The notes: generated by a model from the sequence alone, not told the origin. A stretch of DNA of 64,000 bases from Mycobacteriaceae bacterium (GCA_019245755.1 JAFARC010000004.1:1-64000); one strand, 5' to 3'. Counted from the stretch's first letter, positions 50,736 to 60,381 are shown. Translations and numbers: made by a program.

Positions 50736-52616
50736 TCAGGCCACCGCCGCGTCGTCGCCGAACTGGGTGGCGTACAACTGGGCGTAGCGGCCGGCCCGGG
50801 CAAGCAGCTGTTCATGGGTGCCGCGCTCGACGATGCGGCCGCCCTCGACGACGAGGATCACATCCGCTGCGCGGACGGTGGAAAGCCGGTGGGCGATGAC
50901 GATCGAGGTTCGCCCTGCCAGCGCCTCGCCGAGGGCCTGCTGCACGGCCGCCTCCGACGCGGAGTCCAGCGATGCCGTCGCCTCGTCGAGGACCACCACG
51001 CGTGCGCGGCCCAGCAGCAGCCGCGCGATCGTCAGCCGCTGTCGTTGGCCGCCCGAGAGCCGATACCCGCGCTCGCCGACGACGGTGTCGAGGCGGTCGG
51101 GCATGTCGGCCACCGCGTCGGCCAGCCGCGCCCGCCCCAGCGCCTCCCAGAGCTCATCGTCGGTGGCGTCGGGCGCCCCCAGCTGCAGGTTGGACCGGAT
51201 CGACTCGTGGAAGAGGTGGCCGTCCTGGGTCACCATGCCGACCGCTTCGCGCAACGACGCGCTCGTCAGGTCGCGCACGTCGACGCCGGACAGCCGCACG
51301 GCACCCGAATCGACGTCGTAGAGGCGGCCCAGCAGTGACGCGATGGTCGACTTGCCCGCACCCGAGGAGCCGACCAGCGCCACCATCTGCCCGGGTTGTG
51401 CGGTGAACGAAATGCCGTGCAGCACTTCCTCTTCCCCCCGGTCGTCGAGCTCCGCGACCTCCTCCAGTGACGCCAGTGACACCTTGTCGGCCGACGGGTA
51501 GCCGAACCGCACGTCCCGGAACTCGACGGACACCGCGCCGTTGGGCACCGCGACGGCGCCCGGCCGTTCCCGAATCAGCGGCACCAGGTCCAACACCTCG
51601 AAAACCCGCTCGAAACTGACCAGCGCGCTGCCAATTTCGACGTGTGCGTTGGCCAGCGCGGTCAGCGGCGAATAAAGGCGGGTCAGCAGCAGCGCCAGCG
51701 ACACGATCGCCCCGGGCTGCAGGTGCCCGCCGATCGCCAGCACCCCGCCGAGCCCATACACCAGCGCCAGCGCCAGCGCGGACATCAACGTCAGCGAGTT
51801 CATGAACGTCGACTGCAGCATCGAGGACTTGACGCCGATGTCGCGCACCCTCCGTGCCCGTCGGGCGAACTCGGTCGACTCGCGCGCCGGGCTGCCGAAC
51901 AGCTTGACCAGCGTGGCGCCCGGCGCCGAAAACCGCTCTGTCATCTGGGTGTTCATCGTCGCGTTGTAGGTCGCGCTTTCGCGGCTCAACTTCGCCATGA
52001 CGGCGCCGATCCGGCGTGCCGGTATGACGAATACCGGTACCAGCAGCAGCGAGATCACGGTGACCCGCCAGGAGATTCCGAGCATCACCGCCAACGTCAG
52101 CGCCAGCGTCACCGCGTTGGACACCACCCCGGAGAGCGTGTCGGAGAACGCCCGCTGCGCGCCGATGACGTCGTTGCCCAGCCGGCTGACGAGCGCGCCG
52201 GTGCGGGTGCGGGTGAAGAACGCGACCGGCATCTGTTGCACATGGTCGAAGACCGCGTTGCGCAGGTCCAAAATCAGGCCCTCGCCGAGCGTCGACGACA
52301 GCCAGCGCGTGATCAGCGACACAGCGGCCTCGGCCACGGCCACCGCGGCGATGACCAGCGCCAGCAACACCACGGTGGCCGAAGGCCCGCCGTGCACGAT
52401 CGCGGTGACCACTTTGCCGGCCAGCATCGGCGTGGCCACGGTGAGCAGTGCGCTCACCACGCTGACCACGACAAATGCCAACAGCCTGTGGCGATGGCGG
52501 CTGGCGAACCGCCAGATCCGTCCCAGCAGTCTTCGGTCGGCCAGCGAGCGCAGGTTGCCGCCCCGCGCGTGCATCTGGCGATAGAGCGTGTGCCTGGCTA
52601 CCGATTCGATGCTCAT
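50736..52616 (-). CDS. ABC exporter (fused membrane and ATPase domains)
   Basis: 626 aa from ATG 52616 (52625 possible). Six helices in the first 340 residues (RLLAFVVVSVVSALLTVATP and onward), then an ATPase with Walker A VALVGSSGAGKST, Q-loop GMVTQDGHLF, signature YRLSGGQRQRLTIARLLLG, Walker B ARVVVLDEATASLD and H-loop IVIAHRLSTV. A half-size type IV exporter acting as a homodimer, substrate unknown. A short acidic insert (LASLEEVAELDDRGEEEVLH) interrupts the start of the ATPase domain. It diverges from prrA. Confidence 0.92.
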   Translation of the reverse strand: MSIESVARHTLYRQMHARGGNLRSLADRRLLGRIWRFASRHRHRLLAFVVVSVVSALLTVATPMLAGKVVTAIVHGGPSATVVLLALVIAAVAVAEAAVSLITRWLSSTLGEGLILDLRNAVFDHVQQMPVAFFTRTRTGALVSRLGNDVIGAQRAFSDTLSGVVSNAVTLALTLAVMLGISWRVTVISLLLVPVFVIPARRIGAVMAKLSRESATYNATMNTQMTERFSAPGATLVKLFGSPARESTEFARRARRVRDIGVKSSMLQSTFMNSLTLMSALALALVYGLGGVLAIGGHLQPGAIVSLALLLTRLYSPLTALANAHVEIGSALVSFERVFEVLDLVPLIRERPGAVAVPNGAVSVEFRDVRFGYPSADKVSLASLEEVAELDDRGEEEVLHGISFTAQPGQMVALVGSSGAGKSTIASLLGRLYDVDSGAVRLSGVDVRDLTSASLREAVGMVTQDGHLFHESIRSNLQLGAPDATDDELWEALGRARLADAVADMPDRLDTVVGERGYRLSGGQRQRLTIARLLLGRARVVVLDEATASLDSASEAAVQQALGEALAGRTSIVIAHRLSTVRAADVILVVEGGRIVERGTHEQLLARAGRYAQLYATQFGDDAAVA

Positions 52617-52698
52617 CGTTCCCACGTTAGAACCTCAACAAAGGTAAAGGTCAACCAGCTTCCCGCGTTCACGCGTCGCGATCAGGCAAGATGTCCGC

Positions 52699-53424
52699 AT
52701 GGACTTCCGCATGGACGCGCGACTGGACAGTAGTGCGACCTCACCCCGGGTGCTCGTAGTCGACGATGACGACGACGTGCTGGCGTCGCTGGAGCGCGGA
52801 CTGCGGCTGTCCGGTTTCGACGTGTCGACGGCCAAGGACGGCGCGGAGGCGCTGCGCAGCGCGACGGAGACGCGGCCCGACGCGATCGTGCTGGACATCA
52901 ATATGCCGGTGCTCGACGGGGTCAGCGTGGTCACCGCGTTGCGCGCGATGGACAACGACGTGCCGGTCTGCGTGCTGTCGGCCCGCAGCTCGGTCGATGA
53001 CCGGGTGGCCGGGCTGGAGGCCGGAGCCGACGACTATCTTGTCAAGCCGTTCGTACTCGCCGAGTTGGTGGCGCGGGTGCGGGCGCTGCTGCGCCGGCGC
53101 GGCTCGACGGCGACGTTCTCGTCGGAGACCATTCAGGTCGGCCCGCTGGAAGTCGACATCCCGGGCCGGCGGGCCCGGGTCAACGGCGTCGACGTCGACC
53201 TGACCAAGCGCGAGTTCGACCTCCTCGCTGTGCTGGCCGAACACAAGACCGCCGTGCTCTCCCGCGCCCAGTTACTCGAGCTGGTATGGGGATACGACTT
53301 TGCCGCCGACACCAATGTTGTGGACGTGTTCATCGGTTACCTGCGCCGCAAACTCGAGGTAGGCGGCGCGCCTCGGTTGCTGCACACCGTGCGCGGCGTC
53401 GGTTTTGTGCTGCGCACGCAATAA
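52699..53424 (+). CDS. prrA: response regulator PrrA
   Basis: 241 aa. Receiver domain with phospho-acceptor Asp66 in IVLDINMP, acidic pocket VVDDDDDV and LSARSSVDD; OmpR-type winged helix with [35 protein letters not shown] and [10 protein letters not shown]. It matches the essential mycobacterial regulator PrrA of M. tuberculosis, needed for early intracellular growth. The N-terminus is slightly longer than in M. tuberculosis; ATG 52711 is an alternative start. prrB follows after ten bases. Confidence 0.95.
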   Translation: MDFRMDARLDSSATSPRVLVVDDDDDVLASLERGLRLSGFDVSTAKDGAEALRSATETRPDAIVLDINMPVLDGVSVVTALRAMDNDVPVCVLSARSSVDDRVAGLEAGADDYLVKPFVLAELVARVRALLRRRGSTATFSSETIQVGPLEVDIPGRRARVNGVDVDLTKREFDLLAVLAEHKTAVLSRAQLLELVWGYDFAADTNVVDVFIGYLRRKLEVGGAPRLLHTVRGVGFVLRTQ

Positions 53425-53434
53425 TTGGTCAGCC

Positions 53435-54802
53435 ATGAGTGTGTTGTCGCGCATCCTGGTCCGCACGCCGTCGCTGCGGACCCGGGTGGCCTTTGCGACG
53501 GCAATCGGCGCGGCGATCGTGGTGCTGATCGTGGGCACCATCGTGTGGATCGGCGTCACCAACGACCGCCGGGAGCGGCTGGACCGCCGATTGGACGAGG
53601 CGGCCGGCTTCGCGATTCCATTCATCGCCAGCGGACTCGGCGAAATCCCCCGCTCACCCAACGACCAGAACGCCATTATCACCGTCCGCAAGGGCAACCA
53701 GGTGACGTCCAACTCCAAAGTGGTGCTGCCGCAGCTGCCGGCCGGCTATGCGGACACCTACGTCAACGGAGTGCGCTACCGGGTCCGTACCGTCGACATC
53801 CGGGCGCCCCAGCAGATGTCCGTCGCGGTCGGAGCCACCTACGACGCGACCATCGCCGACACCAACAACCTGCACCACCGGGTCATCTTCATCTGCTTTT
53901 TCGCGATCGGCGCCGCGGCGGTGTTGGGCTGGCTGCTGGCCGCGTTCGCGGTGCGTCCCTTCAAACGGCTGGCACAGCAGGCCAGACAGATCGACGCCGG
54001 CGATGAAGCGCCGGACGTCGAGATCCGCGGTGCCACCGAAGCCGTGGAGATCGCTGACGCCCTCAACGGCACGCTGCAACGCATTTGGAAGGAGCAGGAC
54101 CGGACCAAATCCGCGCTGGCGTCGGCCCGCGACTTCGCCGCGGTGTCTTCCCATGAGCTGCGCACGCCGCTGACCGCGATGCGGACGAACCTTGAGGTTC
54201 TGGCGACCCTCGACCTGCCCGACGAGCAGCGCAAGGAGGTGCTCAACGACGTGATCCGCACCCAGTCGCGGATCGAGGCCACGCTCTCGGCGCTGGAGCG
54301 TCTGGCCCAGGGCGAGCTGTCGACGTCGGACGATCACGTGCCGGTCGACATCACCGAGCTGCTCGACCGCGCCGCGCACGACGCGATGCGCGTCTACCCC
54401 GACCTGGACGTGTCGTTGATGCCGTCGCCGTCGGTGATCATCGTCGGACTACCCGCCGGGCTGCGGTTGGCCGTTGACAACGCGATCGCCAACGCGGTCA
54501 AGCACGGCGGTGCCACCCGGATCCAGCTGTCGGCGGTCAGCTCGCGCGCCGGGGTGGAGATCGCCGTCGACGACAATGGCTCTGGTGTTCCCGAACATGA
54601 GCGCAACGTTGTGTTCGAGCGGTTCTCCCGGGGGTCGACGGCGTCGCATTCCGGCTCCGGGCTGGGGCTGGCGCTGGTGGCTCAGCAGGCCGAATTGCAC
54701 GGCGGCACCGCCTCACTGGACGCCAGCCCGCTCGGCGGCGCGCGGCTATCGCTGCGACTGCCCGGACCCAAGCCGTGGTGGGAGAACGGAACGCCGTTCT
54801 AG
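53435..54802 (+). CDS. prrB: sensor histidine kinase PrrB
   Basis: 455 aa from ATG 53435. Helix 1 (TAIGAAIVVLIVGTIVWIGV), periplasmic domain ~45-148, helix 2 (VIFICFFAIGAAAVLGWLLA), HAMP (RPFKRLAQQARQIDAGDE), phospho-accepting His240 in SSHELRTPLTAM, and ATP lid AVDDNGSGVPEHERN with SGSGLGLALVAQQA. Typical cognate kinase of PrrA. The IS110 element lies downstream instead of the usual neighbours. Confidence 0.95.
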   Translation: MSVLSRILVRTPSLRTRVAFATAIGAAIVVLIVGTIVWIGVTNDRRERLDRRLDEAAGFAIPFIASGLGEIPRSPNDQNAIITVRKGNQVTSNSKVVLPQLPAGYADTYVNGVRYRVRTVDIRAPQQMSVAVGATYDATIADTNNLHHRVIFICFFAIGAAAVLGWLLAAFAVRPFKRLAQQARQIDAGDEAPDVEIRGATEAVEIADALNGTLQRIWKEQDRTKSALASARDFAAVSSHELRTPLTAMRTNLEVLATLDLPDEQRKEVLNDVIRTQSRIEATLSALERLAQGELSTSDDHVPVDITELLDRAAHDAMRVYPDLDVSLMPSPSVIIVGLPAGLRLAVDNAIANAVKHGGATRIQLSAVSSRAGVEIAVDDNGSGVPEHERNVVFERFSRGSTASHSGSGLGLALVAQQAELHGGTASLDASPLGGARLSLRLPGPKPWWENGTPF

Positions 54803-55294
54803 CTGGCGATAGGTCTCGTCAAGTGGCCTATTAGGCGTGTTGGGATCAACAGCCCGTGTTTGCGCTGTTGGCGTGTTGGTATTGGCCGTCGGTGTTCGGC
54901 TTGGCAACGTGTCGGTGGGCGCCCACGCTGACTTATGCGACCTCAACTTCGTGGTGATGGTTGGGTCAGCTGGCGTCGTCCGGGCTGCCTTGTAGGAGAA
55001 GGGCCGGGTGCCAAGCTAGACGCGGCGTAACCCGTGTGGGGTCCGCCATAGCCCAATCGGCATCTGATCCGGCCCTTCGTTGCTTCCAGCCTGGCACCGG
55101 CGACCGGAGTTGTGAAGGGGGCGGGTTGTGGCCTTTCTGCGGGATGGATACGGGCGGGCTTTCCTCGTCGGGCCAGGGTGCGCCGGTGCTCGTCGCTGTC
55201 CACGTCGTTCGTCCTCGCTGCGCTGCGGGCGCTGCAGGTGGACAGCTCCTGCGTCTCCGGCGCCGATGACTCGGACCCGAGTAAAAGCCGGTGT
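54803..55294. other. non-coding flank of the IS110 element with paired inverted repeats
   Basis: No gene seen. GAAGGGCCGG (54998-55007) is matched by CCGGCCCTTC (55069-55078), and GTGCCAAGCT (55009-55018) is nearly matched by AGCCTGGCAC (55088-55097), so about 100 bases can fold into an RNA with an interrupted stem. Being 3' of the transposase, it may be part of the insertion element or mark its end. Where genomic sequence stops and the element begins I cannot tell. Confidence 0.45.
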
Positions 55295-56512
55295 TCAGGT
55301 CCAGCGCATCGGGTCGTAGCTGGCGTGGTCACGCACCAGCGCATACGCGATGCGGGTGGCGCGATGCGCCAGGGCGCAAGTGATGATCCCGCCGTGCTTA
55401 CCGCGGGCTTTCAGACCGGCGGCATAGGTCCGGGCAGCCGGATCGGTCAACCGCAGGCCCAGACCGAGATCGATGAGCGCCCGCCGCAGGCCGACGCTGC
55501 CCTCGCGGCTGATGGTTCCGTCGCGGCGTTTGCCAGCCGACTCGTACTGCATCGGTGAGAGTCCCGCGGCCCGGTAGATCTGCCGCGGGCCTGGCCAGCG
55601 CCGCGGGTCCCCCACGGCCGCAGCGTAATTAGCGACCCGCACCACACCCCAACCGGGCACGGTGGTCAACGTGGCGAAGCGGCTATGAGGAACCAGTGTG
55701 GCCAGCTCGGCCTCGGCCGCGCCCACCTGGGTGTCCAGGTCGGCCAGCAGCACCAGATCAGCGGCCAGCACCCGCCGGGCCACTACCGCATCAGCGGTCG
55801 GCAACGCCTCACGCCCGGCGGTAACGAGGCGTTCGGCTAACGGCCGGCGCAGTTGGACGTCGCAGCCGGCGGCAAAGCGGATCAACCCGCTCACCCCCAG
55901 CGCGGCCAACCGGGCCGGGTCGGCGAACTCGGCAGCAACCAACCGCCCAATCTTGGTGCCCAACACATCCGGCAGCGCTCTGCTCACCCCGGGAAACGTC
56001 CGGTCGAGCTGACCCAACAGCTGATTCTTCGTCGCCGACCGCACCGCCACCCGTCGACTGCGATGCGCGGCCCACGCGGCGATTTGGCCCAGCACCGTCT
56101 CGGCGACTAACACCGGTTGTCCCCGTCCGGCCAACACCAACTCGGTGATCGCCTCCAAATCGATCACATCGGTCTTCACCCGACGCCGACCCGCCACCCG
56201 CCGCTGCTCGGTCACGTGAGCCGGGTTGAGCTCCAATACCTCCCACCCGGGCGGCCAGGCATAGTCCAGCACCGGCCGGTGATAATGCCCCGCCGCCTCG
56301 ACACCCACCTTCACCTGCGCCGACGGCCCACTCACGCACACAATCCGATCCACAACCGCCGACAAACCCGAGCAACTCATCACAAACCCAACCGGACCCA
56401 CCAAACGACGACGCCCAGCATCGCTCACCAACACCATCGCCGAGGACTTGCCGACATCGACGGCAACGACGATCGTGGACGACGTGACTGGCGCAGCATG
56501 ATGCACAGACAC
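55295..56512 (-). CDS. IS110-family DEDD transposase
   Basis: 405 aa. N-terminal RuvC-like DEDD domain: STIVVAVDVGKSSAMVLVS (first Asp), QVKVGVEAAGHYHRPVLDY (Glu), RVKTDVIDLEAITELVL (two Asp). C-terminal Transposase_20 domain: LTTVPGWGVVRVANYAAAV, YRAAGLSPMQYESAGKRRDG then REGSVGLRRALIDLGLGLRL with the catalytic Ser region. Full-length and without visible breaks, so the element may be active. IS110 recombinases are guided by a bridge RNA coded in the non-coding end of the element. Confidence 0.92.
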   Translation of the reverse strand: MSVHHAAPVTSSTIVVAVDVGKSSAMVLVSDAGRRRLVGPVGFVMSCSGLSAVVDRIVCVSGPSAQVKVGVEAAGHYHRPVLDYAWPPGWEVLELNPAHVTEQRRVAGRRRVKTDVIDLEAITELVLAGRGQPVLVAETVLGQIAAWAAHRSRRVAVRSATKNQLLGQLDRTFPGVSRALPDVLGTKIGRLVAAEFADPARLAALGVSGLIRFAAGCDVQLRRPLAERLVTAGREALPTADAVVARRVLAADLVLLADLDTQVGAAEAELATLVPHSRFATLTTVPGWGVVRVANYAAAVGDPRRWPGPRQIYRAAGLSPMQYESAGKRRDGTISREGSVGLRRALIDLGLGLRLTDPAARTYAAGLKARGKHGGIITCALAHRATRIAYALVRDHASYDPMRWT

Positions 56513-56520
56513 AACAACAC

Positions 56521-56608
56521 CTCCGGGGCGTGCCAGGAGAACCGCAGCGCTGCAACGCCGGGTCCTCGAAGGGAACTACTGACAATCCCTTCCTGACACC
56601 CCCGGAGG
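56521..56608 (-). ncRNA. candidate bridge RNA region upstream of the IS110 transposase
   Basis: An outer inverted repeat CCTCCGGGG (56521-56529) / CCCCGGAGG (56600-56608) encloses the palindrome GCAGCGCTGC (56545-56554) and a hairpin GAAGGGA (56569-56575) / TCCCTTC (56586-56592). This is the 5' non-coding side of the transposase, where IS110-group elements encode the guide (bridge) RNA. Seen: the pairing. Inferred: that it is transcribed and used as guide. Strand given as that of the transposase. Confidence 0.4.
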
Positions 56609-56666
56609 CATTTGTGAAGGACCGGTCAACCTATATCAGCCCACAGCCGTCGGGCACACTGGAGAC

Positions 56667-56915
56667 GTGGCAACCGACGATCACACCTTTGAGCGGATCA
56701 AGCAGCTGGTCTCCGAGGAAAAGCAGCTCCGTGCAAAGCTCCTGCACGGCGAGATCGACCCCTCGGAGGAGCAGCAGCGTCTCGGCGCGGTCGAGACCGA
56801 GTTGGATCAGTGCTGGGATCTGCTGCGGCAGCGCCGCGCGTTGCGGGAGACCGGCGGCGATCCGCAGCAAGCCCAGCTACGGCCCCCGGATGAAGTCGAG
56901 GGCTACCTGAACTGA
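56667..56915 (+). CDS. DUF2630 protein (Rv0898c-like)
   Basis: 82 aa from GTG 56667. MATDDHTFERIKQLVSEEKQ, then LLHGEIDPSEEQQRLGAVET, LDQCWDLLRQRRALRETGGD and VEGYLN: the standard DUF2630 sequence, a short charged helical hairpin common in actinobacteria. Function unknown. It precedes the phytoene-desaturase-like gene by four bases, as in M. tuberculosis, and is probably co-transcribed with it. Confidence 0.88.
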   Translation: MATDDHTFERIKQLVSEEKQLRAKLLHGEIDPSEEQQRLGAVETELDQCWDLLRQRRALRETGGDPQQAQLRPPDEVEGYLN

Positions 56916-56919
56916 TGGC

Positions 56920-58443
56920 GTGATCCACGACGTCATCGTGATCGGCGGCGGCCACAATGGACTGGTCGCCGCCGCCTACCTCGGCCGTGCGGGTAAGCGG
57001 GTCCTGGTCCTGGAACGGCTCGGCCACGTCGGCGGGGCCGCGGTGTCGGCGCAGGCGTTCGACGGCGTCGAGGCGCGGCTGTCGCGCTATTCGTATCTGG
57101 TCGGCCTGCTGCCCCCGCGCATCGTCGACGAGCTGGGTGCGCCGGTCCGGCTGGCGCGGCGCCGCTACTCGTCCTACACGCCGGATCCGACGTGCGGCGG
57201 TCGGCGCGGACTGCTGATTGGCCCGCACACGACGTTCGGTGCGATCGGCGCTGCGGCCGACGAGGCCCGGTTCGCCGACTTTTACCGCCGCTGCCGGCGG
57301 GTCACGACGGCGTTGTGGCCGACGCTGACCGATCCGCTGCCCACCCGCAGCCAGGCGCGCCGCCGCGTGCGGGCCGACGAGGCATGGCGCTTCATGGTGG
57401 ACCAGCCGATAGGGCAGTCGATCGCCTCGGCGGTGTCGCATGATGTGGTCCGTGGCGTGATCGCCACCGACGCGCTGATCGGCACCTTCGCTCGCCTCGA
57501 CGATGAGTCGTTGCACCAGAACGTGTGCTTTCTGTATCACGTGCTGGGCGGCGGCACCGGAGATTGGGACGTACCGATCGGTGGGATGGGGGCCGTGACC
57601 AGTGCGCTGGCCGAGGTCGCGATCCAGTACGGGGCCGAAATCGTCACGCAGGCCGAGGTGTTCGCGGTCGATCCGGACGGCGAAGTGCGCTACCGGGTGC
57701 GCGGCGACGAGCGTCGGGCACACGGCCGATTCCTGCTGGCCGGCGTCAGCCCGGCCGAGTTGGCCAAGCTGCTCGCCGAGCCGGCGCCCGCCTCGGCGCC
57801 CGGTTCGCAGGTCAAGGTCAACCTCATGCTGCGCCGCCTGCCCCGGCTGCACGACGGCGGCGTCACCGCCGAGCAGGCCTTCAGCGGGACATTCCACGTC
57901 AACGAGACGTTCACACAGCTCGACGCGGCGTACCGGAAAGTGTTCCGCGCAGAGCTGCCCGATCCTCTGCCATGCGAAATCTATTGCCATACACTGACTG
58001 ATCCGAGCATCCTCTCCGGCGCCTTGCGGGCTTCGGGTGCGCACACGCTGACGGTGTTCGGGTTGCACACTCCGCACGGTGCATTCGACGAGCAGGGCTT
58101 GCGTGCGCGGCTGATCGACACCGTGCTGGCCTCGCTGAATTCGGTTCTCGCCGAGCCGCTCCAGGACGTGCTGATGCGCGACACAGCAGGCCGCGACTGC
58201 GTGGAGGTCCAGACGACCTTCGATTTGGAGCGCACGCTGGCCATGACGGCGGGAAACATTTTCCACGGCGGCCTGGCGTGGCCGTTCGCCGAGGACGACG
58301 AGCCGCTGGACACCCCCGCCCGGCGGTGGGGTGTGGCCACCTCGCATGACCGGATCATGTTGTGCGGATCCGGTTCTCGCCGCGGGGGCGGTGTGTCGGG
58401 CATTGGTGGCCAGAACGCGGCGATGGCGGTGCTCGAAAGCTAA
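56920..58443 (+). CDS. FAD-dependent oxidoreductase, phytoene-desaturase-like (Rv0897c-like)
   Basis: 507 aa from GTG 56920. Dinucleotide-binding VIVIGGGHNGLVAAAYLGRA then GKRVLVLERLGHVGGAAVSA, the hallmark of the phytoene desaturase/amine oxidase group; a C-terminal FAD site lies around CGSGSRRGGGVSGIGGQNAA. Other regions include YHVLGGGTGDWDVPIGGMGA. Position after DUF2630 matches Rv0897c. The substrate is unknown, and no carotenoid genes are nearby. Confidence 0.87.
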   Translation: MIHDVIVIGGGHNGLVAAAYLGRAGKRVLVLERLGHVGGAAVSAQAFDGVEARLSRYSYLVGLLPPRIVDELGAPVRLARRRYSSYTPDPTCGGRRGLLIGPHTTFGAIGAAADEARFADFYRRCRRVTTALWPTLTDPLPTRSQARRRVRADEAWRFMVDQPIGQSIASAVSHDVVRGVIATDALIGTFARLDDESLHQNVCFLYHVLGGGTGDWDVPIGGMGAVTSALAEVAIQYGAEIVTQAEVFAVDPDGEVRYRVRGDERRAHGRFLLAGVSPAELAKLLAEPAPASAPGSQVKVNLMLRRLPRLHDGGVTAEQAFSGTFHVNETFTQLDAAYRKVFRAELPDPLPCEIYCHTLTDPSILSGALRASGAHTLTVFGLHTPHGAFDEQGLRARLIDTVLASLNSVLAEPLQDVLMRDTAGRDCVEVQTTFDLERTLAMTAGNIFHGGLAWPFAEDDEPLDTPARRWGVATSHDRIMLCGSGSRRGGGVSGIGGQNAAMAVLES

Positions 58444-58521
58444 CGGTGCACATCGCACCAACTGCCGCACCGACCCCTTACCCCGCCTGTCGCATTTTCC
58501 CGTCCGGAAGCAATCTCGGCG

Positions 58522-58944
58522 TCAGTTGCCGGTGGCGAGCCGGTCCATCAGATCTCGTAGCGCCATCAACTCCGGCTCGCTGAAAGCCGCCAGCGAGGCG
58601 GGCGCCGGATCGTCGACAGCCTCCACCAGGCCCACCACCTGGCGCCCGGCGTCGGTCAGCGACACCAGCTTGCAGCGCCGGTTGTCCGGGTTTACCCGCC
58701 GCAGTACCAGGCCCCGCTGCTCCAGGTCGGTGACCGCAACGGTCGCCGCCGGCGCATCCATGCCCGCGGCCGCGGCGATCTGCTTGACCGTCATGGGTCG
58801 TACGGCCAGCCGCCGCAGAATGCGAACCCTGCTGAATGCCAGGCCTGTGCGCTCCACAACCGCGCGCCGCCAGGTGTCCTTGTTGTCGATGACGAGCGTC
58901 GACAACTGCCGCCACACCTGGTCGGCCAGCAGGTTACGCGGCAC
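58522..58944 (-). CDS. MarR-family regulator
   Basis: 140 aa. Winged-helix pattern: LAFSRVRILRRLAVRPMTVK, QIAAAAGMDAPAATVAVTDL, EQRGLVLRRVNPDNRRCKLV then SLTDAGRQVVG. It overlaps the end of the MFS exporter gene by eleven bases and is the second gene of that operon. It should bind the inverted repeat found just before the exporter start, as MarR repressors of drug pumps do. Confidence 0.9.
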   Translation of the reverse strand: MPRNLLADQVWRQLSTLVIDNKDTWRRAVVERTGLAFSRVRILRRLAVRPMTVKQIAAAAGMDAPAATVAVTDLEQRGLVLRRVNPDNRRCKLVSLTDAGRQVVGLVEAVDDPAPASLAAFSEPELMALRDLMDRLATGN

Positions 58945-60379
58945 GGGCGCTGGCCTCCCGGTGCTCGGGCCTCCCGATCAGCGGCGCCAACCGCTCGGCG
59001 GAGCGGATCGCCGGCCTCGACGTCGACCCGACGGCCAGCGCGGTGATGGCGACCCCGAGCACCGCGGCCACAAACCACAGCGTGCGCGATGCCGCGGCGA
59101 AATCGGCACCGGTCGCGGACAGCGCCGCGCCGGCCAGCGAGCCGCACAACGCCACACCGATGCTGACGCCCACCTGTCGACTGGTCGAGGCGACCGCCGA
59201 CGCCGCCCCGGCACGGTCGGTCGGCATCCCGCTGACGGCCGCGGTCGTGATCGGCGCGTTGACCATGGCGAAGCCGATGCCGAACACCGCGAACATCCCT
59301 ATCAGCGCCAGCACATGCGTCGTCGCGGTCAACCGGGTCAGCAGCAGCGTGGCGGAGGTGATCATGACCCCGGCGACCAGCAAGGACGGCCGGGCGCCGA
59401 AGCGCCCCACCAGCCGCCCGGACAGCGGCGCGAACACCAACGACGAGCCGGCGATCGGCAGGTAGAGCAATCCGGTGTGCACCGCCGAGTAGTGCCGCTC
59501 GCCTTGCAGGTACAGCGACATCATGAACAGGAACGCGCCATAGATGGCGAACGCGCACACCGCGATCATTGTGGCCGATGCGAACGGGACGCTACGGAAG
59601 AACTGCAGGTCGATGAACGGGTCGCGGCGGCGGGCCTCGTAGCGTAGGAACGCCCCGAATGCCGCTACCGCGATCGCCGATATCAGCAACGTCGGTGCCG
59701 ACGTCCAGCCCATCTCCCGGCCCTGGATCAGCACGAACACCACGGCGAACAGGAACGCCACCGCGAGCCCCTGACCGATCGGGTCGATGTCACGCATCGT
59801 GGTCGAGCGCGACTCGGGCACGAAGATCGCGGTGAGGAGGATCGCCGCCGCGCAGATCGGCAGGTTGATCCAGAACACCGACCTCCAGCCGACGAACTCG
59901 ATCAGCGCGCCACCAACGATTGGCCCCAGTGCCATCGAGATACCCACCACCGCGCCCCACACCCCGACCGCTCGGGCGCGTTCGACCCGGCCGGTGAACA
60001 CCTGCGTGATGATCGACATCGCCACCGGGTTGAGCATCGAACCGCCGATGGCCTGCAGGAACCGGGCCGCGACGAGGGTGTGGATGTTCGGCGCCAGGCT
60101 GCACAGCAACGAGCCGGCCGCGAAGACCGTCAGGCCGACCTGGAACACCCGGCGACGGCCGAAGCGGTCGGCGGTGGCCCCCGACAGCAGCAGCAGCGAC
60201 GCGAGCACCAGTGTGTAGATGTCGATCACCCACTGCAGCTGGGACGCGGACGCGCCGAGCTCGGTGCGAATCGAGGGGATCGCGACGTTGACTATCGTCG
60301 CGTCCATCGAGACGATCAGCAGGCTCAGGCAGCAGGAGACCAGAATGATCAGCTTGCGGCGCCGGCTGAGCATGTCCAT
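58934..60379 (-). CDS. MFS multidrug exporter, DHA2 family (EmrB/QacA-like)
   Basis: 481 aa from ATG 60379. DHA2 motifs: LLIVSMDATIVNVAIPSIRT (D1), LLLLSGATADRFGRRRVFQV (A), ARFLQAIGGSMLNPVAMSII (B), GAVVGISMALGPIVGGALIE (C). Fourteen helices are expected. It pumps drugs or lipids outward with proton antiport. An inverted repeat lies three bases upstream of the start, and the MarR gene overlaps its 3' end, so the pair is autoregulated by the substrate-responsive repressor. Confidence 0.9.
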   Translation of the reverse strand: MDMLSRRRKLIILVSCCLSLLIVSMDATIVNVAIPSIRTELGASASQLQWVIDIYTLVLASLLLLSGATADRFGRRRVFQVGLTVFAAGSLLCSLAPNIHTLVAARFLQAIGGSMLNPVAMSIITQVFTGRVERARAVGVWGAVVGISMALGPIVGGALIEFVGWRSVFWINLPICAAAILLTAIFVPESRSTTMRDIDPIGQGLAVAFLFAVVFVLIQGREMGWTSAPTLLISAIAVAAFGAFLRYEARRRDPFIDLQFFRSVPFASATMIAVCAFAIYGAFLFMMSLYLQGERHYSAVHTGLLYLPIAGSSLVFAPLSGRLVGRFGARPSLLVAGVMITSATLLLTRLTATTHVLALIGMFAVFGIGFAMVNAPITTAAVSGMPTDRAGAASAVASTSRQVGVSIGVALCGSLAGAALSATGADFAAASRTLWFVAAVLGVAITALAVGSTSRPAIRSAERLAPLIGRPEHREASARAA

Positions 60380-60381
60380 AC

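Larger units (their letters stand above)
54990..56610 (-). mobile_element. IS110-family insertion sequence (approximate limits)
   Basis: Contains one DEDD transposase gene with structured non-coding sequence on both sides. IS110 elements lack classical long terminal inverted repeats and do not duplicate the target, so the ends cannot be called by eye; limits here are set by the outer inverted repeats. In M. tuberculosis the ompATb (arfABC) operon lies between prrB and the DUF2630 gene (Rv0898c); here only this element is found. Confidence 0.65.
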
